This document shows, in pieces, positions 25,536-35,387 of a stretch of 37,670 nt of DNA. The notes beneath the pieces are model-generated. The model was not told the DNA's origin. It ran no database searches and was given only the letters and a program-made list of their open reading frames with translations. Every line of letters begins with the position of its first letter. Positions within the stretch are counted from its first letter, which is position 1. Origin of the DNA: an uncultured Eubacteriales bacterium (GTDB lineage Bacteria; Bacillota; Clostridia; Christensenellales; Aristaeellaceae); assembly GCA_902781095.1 (NCBI GenBank), contig CACZHW010000023.1:1-37670 (forward strand). The letters run 5' to 3'. Position numbers and translations under genes: made by a program.

Positions 25536-27080
25536 ATGGCAGATATCATACTGGAAATGAAGAACATTACGAAGACTTTCCCCGGTGTGAAAGCCCTCGA
25601 CAATGTCAATCTCCAGGTGGAGAGGGGCGAGATCCACGCGCTGGTCGGGGAGAACGGCGCCGGCAAGAGCACGCTGATGAACGTGCTGAGCGGCATCTAC
25701 CCCTACGGCACCTATGAAGGCGATATCATCTACAACGGCGAAGTCTGCAAGTTCTCCAACATCAAGGATTCCGAGCGAAAAGGCATCGTCATCATCCATC
25801 AGGAGCTCGCGCTGGTTCCGGAGATGACGATCGGCGAAAACATGTACCTTGGCAACGAGCGCGGCAGCAGGTTCGCGATCGACTGGAACACGACCTATTC
25901 CGAGGCGGACAAGTACCTGAAGATGGTGGGCCTTACGGAGAGCTCCAAGGTGCAGGTCAAGACCATCGGCACCGGCAAGCAGCAGCTTGTGGAGATCGCG
26001 AAGGCGCTGGCCAAGAACGCGAAGCTGCTGATCCTGGACGAACCCACGTCGTCTCTTAACGAAGAAGATTCCCGCGCATTGCTGGACCTCATGCTCGAGT
26101 TCAAAAAGCAGGGGATGACGATGATCATCATCACCCATAAGCTGAACGAGGTCTCGTATGTCGCAGATAAGATAACCGTCATCCGCGACGGCAGCACCAT
26201 CGAAACCCTGGACAACCGCGGCCGGGAGCCCGTCAGCGAGGAGCGCATTATCAAGGGCATGGTCGGCCGCGAGATGACCAACCGCTTCCCGAAGCGGGAG
26301 GGCGTCACCATCGGCGAGGTGGAGATGGAGGTTGAGAACTGGACGGTTCACCATCCGCTCTATCCGGAGCGCAAGGTGGTGGACAACGTCTCCCTCAACG
26401 TGCGCAAAGGCGAGGTCGTCGGCATCTACGGCCTGATGGGCGCCGGCCGGACGGAACTGGCGATGAGCATCTTCGGCCAGTCCTACGGCGTGAATTTCTC
26501 CGGGAAGCTCAAACTGAACGGCAAGGAAGTCAAGCTGCGCAAGAGCGAGGCGGACGCCATCCGCCACAAGATCGCCTACGTGACGGAGGACCGCAAGGGG
26601 AACGGCCTCGTGCTCTCCCAGTCCATCAAGGTGAACACGTCCCTGGCCAACCTGGACGCGCTGGCCAGCCACACGGTGATCGACGGCGACAAGGAATACG
26701 CCGTGGCGGAGGATTACCGCGAGAAGCTGCGCATCAAGACCCCGTCCGTGGAGCAGCTGGTGGGCAACCTCTCCGGCGGCAACCAGCAGAAGGTGCTGCT
26801 GGCCAAGTGGATGTTCGCGGAGCCGGACATCATGATCCTGGATGAGCCTACGCGCGGCATCGACGTGGGCGCCAAGTACGAGATTTACTGCATCATCAAC
26901 GAGCTGGCGGCGGCCGGAAAGTGCGTCCTCATGATCTCCTCCGAACTGCCGGAGGTCTTGGGCATGAGCGACCGGATTTACATCATGAACAACGGCAAAA
27001 TCGTCGGCGAGATGCAGGCCGAAAACGCGACGCAGGAGAACATCATGGCGACGATCCTGCAGTCCGGAAGGGGTGATTGA
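25536..27080 (+). CDS. gguA: Multiple-sugar ABC transporter ATP-binding protein, GguA/MmsA type
   Basis: The 514-residue protein consists of two ABC domains. Domain 1 has Walker [10 protein letters not shown] at 38-46 and Walker [11 protein letters not shown] at 164-173, with the degenerate signature TIGTGKQQL near 143-151. Domain 2 has the degenerate Walker [10 protein letters not shown] at 300-308, LSGGNQQK at 412-419 and [12 protein letters not shown] at 432-443. The order and spacing match the ATPases that pair with ChvE-like binding proteins, and the sequence [10 protein letters not shown] in domain 1 is characteristic of that group. CGGAGG precedes the ATG at seven bases. The first permease gene starts two bases after the stop. 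Confidence 0.93.
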   Translation: MADIILEMKNITKTFPGVKALDNVNLQVERGEIHALVGENGAGKSTLMNVLSGIYPYGTYEGDIIYNGEVCKFSNIKDSERKGIVIIHQELALVPEMTIGENMYLGNERGSRFAIDWNTTYSEADKYLKMVGLTESSKVQVKTIGTGKQQLVEIAKALAKNAKLLILDEPTSSLNEEDSRALLDLMLEFKKQGMTMIIITHKLNEVSYVADKITVIRDGSTIETLDNRGREPVSEERIIKGMVGREMTNRFPKREGVTIGEVEMEVENWTVHHPLYPERKVVDNVSLNVRKGEVVGIYGLMGAGRTELAMSIFGQSYGVNFSGKLKLNGKEVKLRKSEADAIRHKIAYVTEDRKGNGLVLSQSIKVNTSLANLDALASHTVIDGDKEYAVAEDYREKLRIKTPSVEQLVGNLSGGNQQKVLLAKWMFAEPDIMILDEPTRGIDVGAKYEIYCIINELAAAGKCVLMISSELPEVLGMSDRIYIMNNGKIVGEMQAENATQENIMATILQSGRGD

Positions 27081-27082
27081 GC

Positions 27083-28249
27083 ATGACGGCGAATCCGGTC
27101 AGTGCCTTCTTCAAGAAATACACCATGATCATCGCCCTGGTCGTCGTGGCGGTCTTCTTCTCCGTCACGACGGGCGGCAGGATCCTCTATCCGCAGAACA
27201 TCAACAACCTGATCTCCCAGAACGGCTACGTCTTCGTGCTGGCGGCGGGCATGCTGCTGTGCATCCTGACGGGCGGCAACATCGACCTGGCGGTCGGCTC
27301 GGTCGTCTGCTTTACGGGCGCGGTCGGCGTCGTGCTCATGGAACGGGGCGTCAACCTGTGGCTGGCGGTCCTGGTCATGCTGCTGGTCGGCCTGGCCATC
27401 GGCGCCTTTCAGGGCTTCTGGATCGCCAAGGTCTACGTCCCGGCCTTCATCGCGACGCTGGCTGGCATGTACGCCTTCCGCGGCCTGTCCAACGTCGTGC
27501 TGCAGGGCTACACGGTCACGATCTCCAACGAGGCCTTCCTGCGGATCTTCGGCGGCGGCGCGGACTGCTACATCCCCGATTTCCTGGGCGGTTCGGGCAT
27601 CAACCTGACCTGCATGGCCTTCGGCGTCATCGTCGCAGTGCTCTTCGCGGCCCTGCAGATCCGCAGGGCTTTCGTCGAAAAGCGGATGGGCATCATCGCC
27701 TCGGCGAAGGGCGACGTGATCCGCGCGGGCATCATCTCGGTGCTGATCCTCTGGCTCACCTGGAAGCTGGCGAACTACAAGGGCATCCCGACGGTGCTCA
27801 TCTGGATCGCGCTGGTGCTGCTCATCTACAATTACATCACGACAAAGACGGCGATCGGCCGCTACCTCTACGCGGTCGGCGGCAACGAAAAGGCGACGGC
27901 GCTCTCCGGCGTCAACACGCGCAACGTGTTCTTCTTCGCTTACGCCAACATGGGTCTGCTGGCCGGCCTGGCCGGCATCCTGAACGTGGCCCGCGCGACC
28001 AACGCGCAGCCGACCTTCGGCCAGGGCTACGAGATGGACGCCATTGCGGCCTGCTTCATCGGGCGTGCTTCCGCCTACGGCGGAACCGGAAAGATCTCCG
28101 GCGTCATCATCGGCGCCACGCTGATGGGCCTCATCAACCAGGGCATGAGCATCATGGGCATCGACTCCAACTACCAGCGCGTGGTCAAGGGCATCGTGCT
28201 GCTGCTGGCCGTCATGTTCGACGTGCTCTCCAAGCGTGAGAAGCGGTAA
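27083..28249 (+). CDS. gguB: Multiple-sugar ABC transporter permease, GguB type (first copy)
   Basis: The 388-residue protein has about ten membrane helices. The family motif appears as LTGGNIDLAVGSVVCFTGAV near residues 64-83, and the C-terminal half has AVGGNEKATALSGVNTRNVF as the ATPase-contact loop. A cytoplasmic stretch with FVEKRMGIIASAKGDVI, absent from shorter ribose-type permeases, is typical of GguB. The gene starts two bases after the ATPase stop, with GGGG nine bases before the ATG. The next gene encodes a clear paralogue, so the working pore may be a heterodimer. Confidence 0.9.
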   Translation: MTANPVSAFFKKYTMIIALVVVAVFFSVTTGGRILYPQNINNLISQNGYVFVLAAGMLLCILTGGNIDLAVGSVVCFTGAVGVVLMERGVNLWLAVLVMLLVGLAIGAFQGFWIAKVYVPAFIATLAGMYAFRGLSNVVLQGYTVTISNEAFLRIFGGGADCYIPDFLGGSGINLTCMAFGVIVAVLFAALQIRRAFVEKRMGIIASAKGDVIRAGIISVLILWLTWKLANYKGIPTVLIWIALVLLIYNYITTKTAIGRYLYAVGGNEKATALSGVNTRNVFFFAYANMGLLAGLAGILNVARATNAQPTFGQGYEMDAIAACFIGRASAYGGTGKISGVIIGATLMGLINQGMSIMGIDSNYQRVVKGIVLLLAVMFDVLSKREKR

Positions 28250-28268
28250 GGAAGGAGGACGACAGTCG

Positions 28269-29477
28269 ATGGAAAGAGAGATCTCCAGTCCCGGCAGAAA
28301 GCTGTCTGCCGTGCTTAAGAAAAACGCCATGCTCGTCATCCTGGTCCTCGTCTATCTCTTCTTTATGGTGACGACGAGCGGCAACATCTTTAAACCCGCG
28401 AACTTCAAGGCGCTCATCGACCAGAACGCGTACGTCTACATCCTGGGCGTCGGCATGCTCATGTGCATGCTGACCGGCGGCAATATCGACCTGTCCTGCG
28501 GTTCCTTCGTGTGCCTGCTCGGCGCGCTGGGCGGCCTCATGATGATCAACCTGGGCGTGGGCACCGGCGCGTCCATCGCGCTGATGCTCCTTATCGGCGT
28601 CGCGTACGGCTGCCTGCTGGGCTATCTCGTCGCCTACGTCAACATCCCGCCGTGGATCGCGACGCTGGCCGGCTACCTGGCCTTCCGCGGCCTGGGCACG
28701 TCCATCCTCAGTTCCAACTCGGCGACGGGCTCCATCGCCATCGCCTCCAAGCCGGATTTCCTCGGCATCTTTTACGGCAAGATCTTCGGCACCAGCATGA
28801 AGGTCTTCAACTGGCCTTGCATGATCGCGGGCATCGCGGCGGCGCTCATCACCGTTTTCCTCATCTTCCGTTCGCGCGCGGTCCGGCTGCGCAAGGGGTA
28901 CGCCGCGGATTCGTTTGCCAGCGCGGCCGTCAAGAGCGTGCTCGGCTCGGCGGCGATCCTGCTGGTCATGTACAAGCTGTCGAAGGCGGGCGGCATCCCG
29001 ACGCCGCTGGTCTGGGTCGTTGCGGTGGTGCTGATTTACAGCTTCATCACGGCCAAGACGACGCTGGGCCGTCACTTCTACGTCGTGGGCGGCAACAGGG
29101 AGGCCGCGAGGATGTCCGGCGTCAACACGCGCCGGATCATGTTCCTGGCGTACCTCAACATGGCGTTCCTCACGGCCATCACCACGATGATGGTGCTTTC
29201 CCGCACGCAGGCGGCCAACTCCACGGCCGGCACGAACTTCGAGATGGACGCGATTTCCGCGTGCGTGGTCGGCGGCGTTTCCGCCAGCGGCGGCGCGGGC
29301 TCCGTCTTCGGCATGGTGATCGGCGCCACGCTGATCGGCGTCATCAACCTGGGCATGAGTCTCATGGGCATCGACGCCAACTGGCAGAAGGTCGTCAAGG
29401 GCGTCGTGCTTCTGGGCGCCGTGGCCTTCGACGTGCTGAGCAAGAAGAACGTCAGCCTGTTCGGAAAGAAGAAGTGA
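28269..29477 (+). CDS. Multiple-sugar ABC transporter permease, GguB type (second copy)
   Basis: The 402-residue protein is a paralogue of the preceding permease over its whole length. The same blocks recur: LTGGNIDLSCGSFVCLLGAL, VGGNREAARMSGVNTRRIMF and GVINLGMSLMGIDANWQKVV. In the family motif a Cys stands where Val is usual (LSCGS). It is 14 residues longer, mostly at the N-terminus and at the basic C-terminal tail. Ribosome binding is through GGAGG ten bases before the ATG. Most ChvE/GguAB loci that I know have one permease gene, so this tandem pair is notable. XylB follows after 34 bases. Confidence 0.88.
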   Translation: MEREISSPGRKLSAVLKKNAMLVILVLVYLFFMVTTSGNIFKPANFKALIDQNAYVYILGVGMLMCMLTGGNIDLSCGSFVCLLGALGGLMMINLGVGTGASIALMLLIGVAYGCLLGYLVAYVNIPPWIATLAGYLAFRGLGTSILSSNSATGSIAIASKPDFLGIFYGKIFGTSMKVFNWPCMIAGIAAALITVFLIFRSRAVRLRKGYAADSFASAAVKSVLGSAAILLVMYKLSKAGGIPTPLVWVVAVVLIYSFITAKTTLGRHFYVVGGNREAARMSGVNTRRIMFLAYLNMAFLTAITTMMVLSRTQAANSTAGTNFEMDAISACVVGGVSASGGAGSVFGMVIGATLIGVINLGMSLMGIDANWQKVVKGVVLLGAVAFDVLSKKNVSLFGKKK

Positions 29478-29511
29478 TTCCGCGGACACCGGGGAGAAAG
29501 GAGTGAATCCC

Positions 29512-31035
29512 ATGAAATACGTACTGGGTGTCGATCTGGGCACCAGCGGCACAAAGACCGTCCTCTTCGACGAGGAGGGGCGCGCGGTCGCTTCCGCCTC
29601 GAAGGAATACCCGCTCTACCAGCCTGAGAACGGCTGGGCGGAACAGGAGCCGGACGACTGGTGGCTTGCGGCCAGGGATACGATCCGCGGTGTGCTGGAC
29701 AAGAGCGGCGTGAACCCGGCGGACATCGCCTGCCTGGGCATCAGCGGGCAGATGCACGGCTTGGTGATGACAGACGCGGAAGGCAACGCCCTGGGCCGCT
29801 CCATCCTCTGGTGCGACGGCCGGACGGGGAAACAGTGCGAGGAGCTGACCCGGCGCGTCGGAAAAGAGCGGCTGATCGCCATCTCCGCCAATCCGGCGCT
29901 GACGGGCTTCACCGCGGGCAAGGTCCTCTGGGTGCAGCAGAACGATCCGGAGCGGTGGGCGAAGGCAAGGCACATCATGCTCCCCAAGGATTACGTGCGT
30001 TACCGCCTGACGGGTGAATACCTGTGCGAGTACAGCGACGCCAGCGGCACCAACCTGCTGGACGTCCCGCACCGCCGGTGGTCGGAGGAGATCGCCGCGG
30101 CGCTGGGGCTGGATCTGAGCCTGCTGCCGCCGCTGCGTGAGAGCAGCGCCGTGTGCGGAACGATCACGAAAGAGGCGGCTGCCGAGACGGGGCTGTGCTG
30201 CGGCATGCCGGTGGCGGGCGGCGCGGCGGACAACATGGCCGGCGCCATCGGCACGGGCGTGGCCCGCGCGGGCAAGGCCTTTACGACGATCGGCACCAGC
30301 GGCGTTGTGTACGCGCACAGCGACAGCGTGCAGATCGATCCCGCGGGCCGCGTGCACACCTTCTGCTCCGCGGTTCCCGGGGCGTACACCGTGATGAGCT
30401 GCACCCTGGCCGCCGGCCTTTCGCTCAAGTGGTTCAGAGACACCTTCTGCCGGGCGGAAATCCAAGCGGCGGAGGAGATGGGGACCGACCCGTACGTGCT
30501 GATGAACGAAGAGGCCGCCAGGAGCCCCGTCGGCGCCAACCGGCTGATTTTCCTGCCGTACCTCATGGGTGAGCGCAGCCCGCTGCTGGACAGCGACGCG
30601 CGGGGCGCCTTTATCGGTCTCTCCGCCATGCATACGCGCCGCGACCTGCTGCGCGCCGTGATGGAGGGCGTCATCTACTCCCAGCGGCAGAACCTGGACA
30701 TCCTGCGCGGCATGCACGTGGTGCCGGAGACGATGCTGGCCTGCGGCGGCGGCGCGAAGAGCCCCTTCTGGCGGCAGATGATGGCGGACGTCTTCGGGAT
30801 GCCGGTGGCAACCGCCCAGTCGACGGAAGGCCCGGCCCTGGGCGCGGCGATTCTGGCGGGCACGGCAGCCGGCCTGTACGCGAGCGTTCCCGAGGCGTGT
30901 GAAAAGATGATCCGTGAGGACGAGCCGCTTCTGCCGGACAAGGCGAAGGGCGAGGCGTACGAGCCCTATTACCGGCTTTACGCGTCCCTGTATCCGAATC
31001 TAGCGGAGAGCTACGCACGGCTGGCGAAGCTGTGA
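29512..31035 (+). CDS. xylB: Xylulokinase
   Basis: The 507-residue FGGY kinase phosphorylates D-xylulose to D-xylulose 5-phosphate. The ATP/phosphate loop GVDLGTSGTK lies at 6-15, the substrate-binding GISGQMHGLV at 76-85, LWCDGRTGKQC at 99-109 and SGTNLLDV at 178-185, and the catalytic Asp is D240 in GGAADNMAGAIGTG. Motif order and length match XylB well; other FGGY ketose kinases are less likely. The start at 29512 has AAAGGAG eight bases upstream, with a GTG nine bases earlier as the alternative. It follows the permeases in the same operon and is separated from the next gene by 299 bases of hairpin repeats. Confidence 0.9.
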   Translation: MKYVLGVDLGTSGTKTVLFDEEGRAVASASKEYPLYQPENGWAEQEPDDWWLAARDTIRGVLDKSGVNPADIACLGISGQMHGLVMTDAEGNALGRSILWCDGRTGKQCEELTRRVGKERLIAISANPALTGFTAGKVLWVQQNDPERWAKARHIMLPKDYVRYRLTGEYLCEYSDASGTNLLDVPHRRWSEEIAAALGLDLSLLPPLRESSAVCGTITKEAAAETGLCCGMPVAGGAADNMAGAIGTGVARAGKAFTTIGTSGVVYAHSDSVQIDPAGRVHTFCSAVPGAYTVMSCTLAAGLSLKWFRDTFCRAEIQAAEEMGTDPYVLMNEEAARSPVGANRLIFLPYLMGERSPLLDSDARGAFIGLSAMHTRRDLLRAVMEGVIYSQRQNLDILRGMHVVPETMLACGGGAKSPFWRQMMADVFGMPVATAQSTEGPALGAAILAGTAAGLYASVPEACEKMIREDEPLLPDKAKGEAYEPYYRLYASLYPNLAESYARLAKL

Positions 31036-31046
31036 GGGAGGCGTGC

Positions 31047-31292
31047 AGCCCTCTCCGTCATGCCTGCGGCATGACACCTCTCCCATAGGGAGAGGCAAGA
31101 GAAACGCAAAGAAGCTTCGTTATTCTTGCCTTCCCCTTTAGGGTTGATCCCGTTCTGAAAGAACGGAGATGCCTCCCGGAGAGGGGAAGGTGGCACGGCG
31201 TAAGCCGTGACGGATGAGACCCTTGGCTCCCCCCCTGTGGGGGAGCTGTCAACGAAGTTGACTGAGAGGGCGTTTGCGACGGAAGGGTTTGC
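31047..31292. repeat. Composite hairpin repeat C, between xylB and the DUF4867 gene
   Basis: The block holds palindromes including CATGCCTGCGGCATG near 31060, CCTCTCCC/GGGAGAGG near 31076 and GGCACGGC/GCCGTG near 31192. The stem AGCTCCCCC/GGGGGAGCT family also appears, near 31222. The stem CCTTCCCC (31129-31136) to GGGGAAGG (31183-31190) encloses a further hairpin, CCGTTC-TGAAA-GAACGG at 31150-31166. Its building blocks are shared with repeats A, B and D. No ORF or clear promoter was seen in this gap. Confidence 0.8.
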
Positions 31293-31334
31293 TTGACGGC
31301 AACTGCAGACAATTAAACGATGGGGGAGATGGCC

Positions 31335-31970
31335 ATGAAAATCATTCCTGTAACCGATCCCGCGTTCCGCGCTTACGGGCGTATCGTGGACGGGTATCCG
31401 ACAGAGGGCATCCTGCAGGCGCTGGCGACGACGCCGCTGCCCGAAGGCACGGCATACGAGCCGCGCGTCGGGGCGCTGCATGCGGCGAAGGACGCGGAGG
31501 CGGTCGGCACGGCGCTCTTCGGCGGCATGCCCTTCCAGCTGGGCTACTGCAACGGGCACAACACGAAGCTCAACTGCCTGGAATACCACAGGGACAGCGA
31601 ATTTAACCTGGGCACGGAGGATTTTATCCTGCTGCTGGCGAAAATGGAAGAGATCGGGGAGGACGGCGTGCTGGACACCGCGAAGGTCCGCGCCTTCCGC
31701 GTGCCCGCCGGGGTGATGGTGGAGGTTTACGCCACCACGCTGCACTACGCGCCCTGCCATACGGACCCGGCGAAGGGCTTCCGCGTGCTGGTCGCGCTGC
31801 CGGCAAACACCAACACCGATTACCGCCCGGCACCCGGCCCGAACGCCGCGGACAACACCCTGTGGGCGCGCAACAAGTGGCTGCTGGCGCACCCGGAGAG
31901 CAGCGAGGCGGCTGCGGGCGCGTTTGCGGGCCTCAGAGGCGAGAACATCGATATCGCAGGAGATCTGTAA
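31335..31970 (+). CDS. DUF4867 family protein
   Basis: The 211-residue soluble protein resembles the DUF4867 family, which is regularly found in sugar-catabolism operons with isomerases and kinases. Visible blocks are GYCNGHNTKLNCLEYHRDSE near residues 74-93 and FRVPAGVMVEVYATTLHYAP near 121-140, both with His and Glu residues that could bind a metal in a cupin-like barrel. No catalytic activity is known to me. A role as a sugar mutarotase or isomerase helper would fit the position but is inference. The start at 31335 lies after GGGGGAG; an ATG five codons upstream (31320) is possible. The isomerase gene begins 45 bases after the stop. Confidence 0.78.
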   Translation: MKIIPVTDPAFRAYGRIVDGYPTEGILQALATTPLPEGTAYEPRVGALHAAKDAEAVGTALFGGMPFQLGYCNGHNTKLNCLEYHRDSEFNLGTEDFILLLAKMEEIGEDGVLDTAKVRAFRVPAGVMVEVYATTLHYAPCHTDPAKGFRVLVALPANTNTDYRPAPGPNAADNTLWARNKWLLAHPESSEAAAGAFAGLRGENIDIAGDL

Positions 31971-32015
31971 TCCCTTTCCTGTAAGATAGCCAAACCAGAA
32001 CGGAGGAGAACAACC

Positions 32016-33494
<1,479 letters not shown>

Positions 33495-33514
33495 TCGGGC
33501 AAACAAGGACATAA

Positions 33515-33549
33515 TGAATCGCCCCCGCGAAAGCGGGGGCGAATTCATT
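33515..33549. terminator. Bidirectional terminator with GAAA tetraloop
   Basis: CGCCCCCGC (33520-33528) pairs with GCGGGGGCG (33533-33541) around GAAA. The stem is extended by TGAAT/ATTCA across one bulged base. It serves the isomerase operon and the convergent gene ending at 33559. Confidence 0.85.
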
Positions 33550-33558
33550 TCAACACAA

Positions 33559-34425
33559 TCAATCGATCAGACAAGGTATGCCGTGAATCTTTGCGTAGCG
33601 GATGACGGCGTCGGCGCCCTCTTCACAGAGGAGGACGAGGCGGTCGCAGCCGTCAAAAGCTCCTTCGCCGATCGACTCGACGGAAGACGGCAGGAAGGCC
33701 AGCCGGAGATTGGAACAGCCTTCGAAAGCGTGGGCGCCGACGGTACGCACGCCGTCCGGCAGCCGGACGCACTCGGCAGAGCGGTTGCCCCGACAGGCGC
33801 TGTCCGCGATTTCCCGGAGTGCGGAAGGGAAGGAGAGCGTCTTCATCCTGCGCACCTCCACCGCGCAGGAGGCGGAGAGGTCGCCGCAGACGGCGGTCAC
33901 GGTGGCTCTGCCTTCGGCCAGTGCGCTTACACGGCCGCCGCTGACGGACAGGACGTTTTCGTCGGAGCTTCTCCACACGGCAGGGGCGTCTGCCTGTGCG
34001 GGGGCTAACCGGGCATCCATCTTCAACGTCATGCCCGGTTCCAGGGTGAGTTCCGCGGCGGAGAGCGCCATGACCGGCGTATCGGTCTCCACAAAGGACA
34101 GGCTGAGGCTGAGATCCTGCACCGCGCCGGACAGAGAGATGACGTCCCCTTCGATCGTGAGGTTGTGGGAAGAGGACGCGTGGACGGTGTCCAGCCGGTA
34201 ACCCCATTCAGGGAGGACGCGGATTTGCAGGCTGCCGAAGCGCGCCACCGGAAGCGCGGTGTCCCCGCCGATCAGCGTTTCGCCGACGGCGGCCTCGCCA
34301 TGGCCGCCGACAGAGAGGGAAACGGTGTGCGAACCGGGAACGGTGGCGTGCAGCGCGGTCTGCTCGGCCAAAGCGAGGGATGCAAGCAGAAGGAGGGGAA
34401 GCAGTAAAAAGAGTAGTCGCTTCAT
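33559..34425 (-). CDS. Secreted protein with Big_2-like and BspA-type leucine-rich repeats
   Basis: The 288-residue protein has a signal peptide (MKRLLFLLLPLLLLASLALA, cleavage near residue 20). A beta-rich part comes first (about 22-112), then a bacterial Ig-like Big_2 domain (about 113-190, with VWRSSDENVLSVSGGRVSAL and EGRATVTAVCGD). The C-terminal part (about 192-288) has BspA-like leucine-rich repeats of the form ALREIADSACRGN, GVRTVGAHAFEGCSNL and SVESIGEGAFDGCDRL. Such proteins lie on the cell surface and often bind host or other cell proteins. There is no sorting signal or membrane anchor. The ATG overlaps the stop of the upstream gene as TGATG, after AAAGGAGG, so the two are translated together. 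Confidence 0.85.
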   Translation of the reverse strand: MKRLLFLLLPLLLLASLALAEQTALHATVPGSHTVSLSVGGHGEAAVGETLIGGDTALPVARFGSLQIRVLPEWGYRLDTVHASSSHNLTIEGDVISLSGAVQDLSLSLSFVETDTPVMALSAAELTLEPGMTLKMDARLAPAQADAPAVWRSSDENVLSVSGGRVSALAEGRATVTAVCGDLSASCAVEVRRMKTLSFPSALREIADSACRGNRSAECVRLPDGVRTVGAHAFEGCSNLRLAFLPSSVESIGEGAFDGCDRLVLLCEEGADAVIRYAKIHGIPCLID

Positions 34426-34913
34426 CACTCACCCTCCTTTACCGTGTACTTGCCGGCGGAGACCGAGAAGGTGATAAGCCCGTCGTATTCTCCGGACGGC
34501 GCGGCAAACCAGTCCTCCGCGTCGACCGTTACGGAAAGCGGGAATTCCCCCTCTGTTCGGGTGACCTTCTCCGTGAAGGGGCCGTCCGGGCCGGTGAGCG
34601 TATAAGGGATCCGTCCTTCGCCGCCGGACTGCGTGAGAGCGCCTTCCGGCGATTCCACGGCGATGCGCACAGCGTAGCCGGGGGTCAGGTCCAGACCGGA
34701 GACAGCCAGGGTCAGCGGTGTTTCCTCCGCCCCGTAGACAAGGGGCAGGCTGGGCGGGATGACGACGGTATACTTTTCCTCGATCGTGAGGGAAACGGTG
34801 GTCGTACCGGTGTAGACCTGCGCCTGATTGGAGAGGAAGGTTTCCTCAGCGCCGGCAGCGAAGGCAAAGAAAAGCCCGAAAAGAACGAGCAGGCAAAGAA
34901 TTGTTTTGCGCAT
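34425..34913 (-). CDS. Secreted beta-sandwich protein, 162 aa, paralogue of 35388-36074
   Basis: The protein starts with a signal peptide (MRKTILCLLVLFGLFFAFAA, cleavage near GAE at about residue 21). The mature part is beta-rich, with the block TGTTTVSLTIEEKYTVVIPP and then LPLVYGAEETPLTLAVSGLD. It ends with a GEYDGLITFSVSA strand. The same three blocks, in the same order, occur in the protein encoded at 35388-36074, so they share a fold and perhaps a complex. I do not recognise a named family; fimbrial or WxL-like surface proteins have similar terminal strands. The start at 34913 follows AAAGGAGG at six bases. The stop overlaps the next gene. Confidence 0.82.
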   Translation of the reverse strand: MRKTILCLLVLFGLFFAFAAGAEETFLSNQAQVYTGTTTVSLTIEEKYTVVIPPSLPLVYGAEETPLTLAVSGLDLTPGYAVRIAVESPEGALTQSGGEGRIPYTLTGPDGPFTEKVTRTEGEFPLSVTVDAEDWFAAPSGEYDGLITFSVSAGKYTVKEGE

Positions 34914-35003
34914 TGGAAACCTCCTTTCAGTAGAATTGAATATAGAAATCATGGATGATGCTGTAGACATTCAGTAGCCGAAATGAGCGGCTTTTCTTTT
35001 CTT

Positions 35004-35366
35004 GCCTCCCCTTTATAGGGGAGGGGGACCATCCGCTTGTCGGATGGTGGAAGGGTTCGAACCCCCTCAGTCACCTGCGGTGACAGCTCCTCTACAAAGG
35101 GGAGCCGAGAACCTCATCCGTCACGGCTTACGCCGTGCCACCTTCCCCTAAAGGGGAAGACAAGACTAAGAAAGCTTGCTGCGCTCTCTCAAGCCTCCCC
35201 TTTATAGGGGAGGGGGATCGCGTGTTCAGCGCGGTGGAAGGGTTCCTAACCTTCCCCTTTGGGATTGGCGTAGGCCTTCGGCTGTACGTCCCCGGCTGTG
35301 CCGGGGATCATGCCCTGAAAGGGCATGACGTTAGAAGGGGGATCGCCCGCAGGCGGTGGATGAGGT
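35004..35366. repeat. Composite hairpin repeat D, with nested hairpins
   Basis: This is the longest repeat block. It has two copies of CCTCCCCTTTATAGGGGAGG (near 35005 and 35192), a CCATCCG/CGGATGG stem near 35029 and CACGGC/GCCGTG near 35122. The arms CCTTCCCC (from 35250) and AGAAGGGGG (from 35333) enclose three further stems: CGTA/TACG with GCC/GGC (35269-35288), TCCCCGGC/GCCGGGGA (35289-35307) and TCATGCCC/GGGCATGA (35308-35328). It ends with GGTGGATGAGG. On the minus strand a weak promoter-like TCTACA-17-TATATT lies between this block and the gene at 34913. Confidence 0.8.
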
Positions 35367-35387
35367 CCAGCTGCAGAGTAAGTTTTA

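Noticed and set aside
34425..34970. Upstream starts for the 162-aa secreted protein
   Set aside because: Extending to 34970 puts about 19 polar residues before the signal peptide and ignores the AAAGGAGG site before 34913.
35004..35366. CRISPR-like array
   Set aside because: The repeated units are palindromes of unequal length and spacing, without constant spacers, and no cas gene is near.
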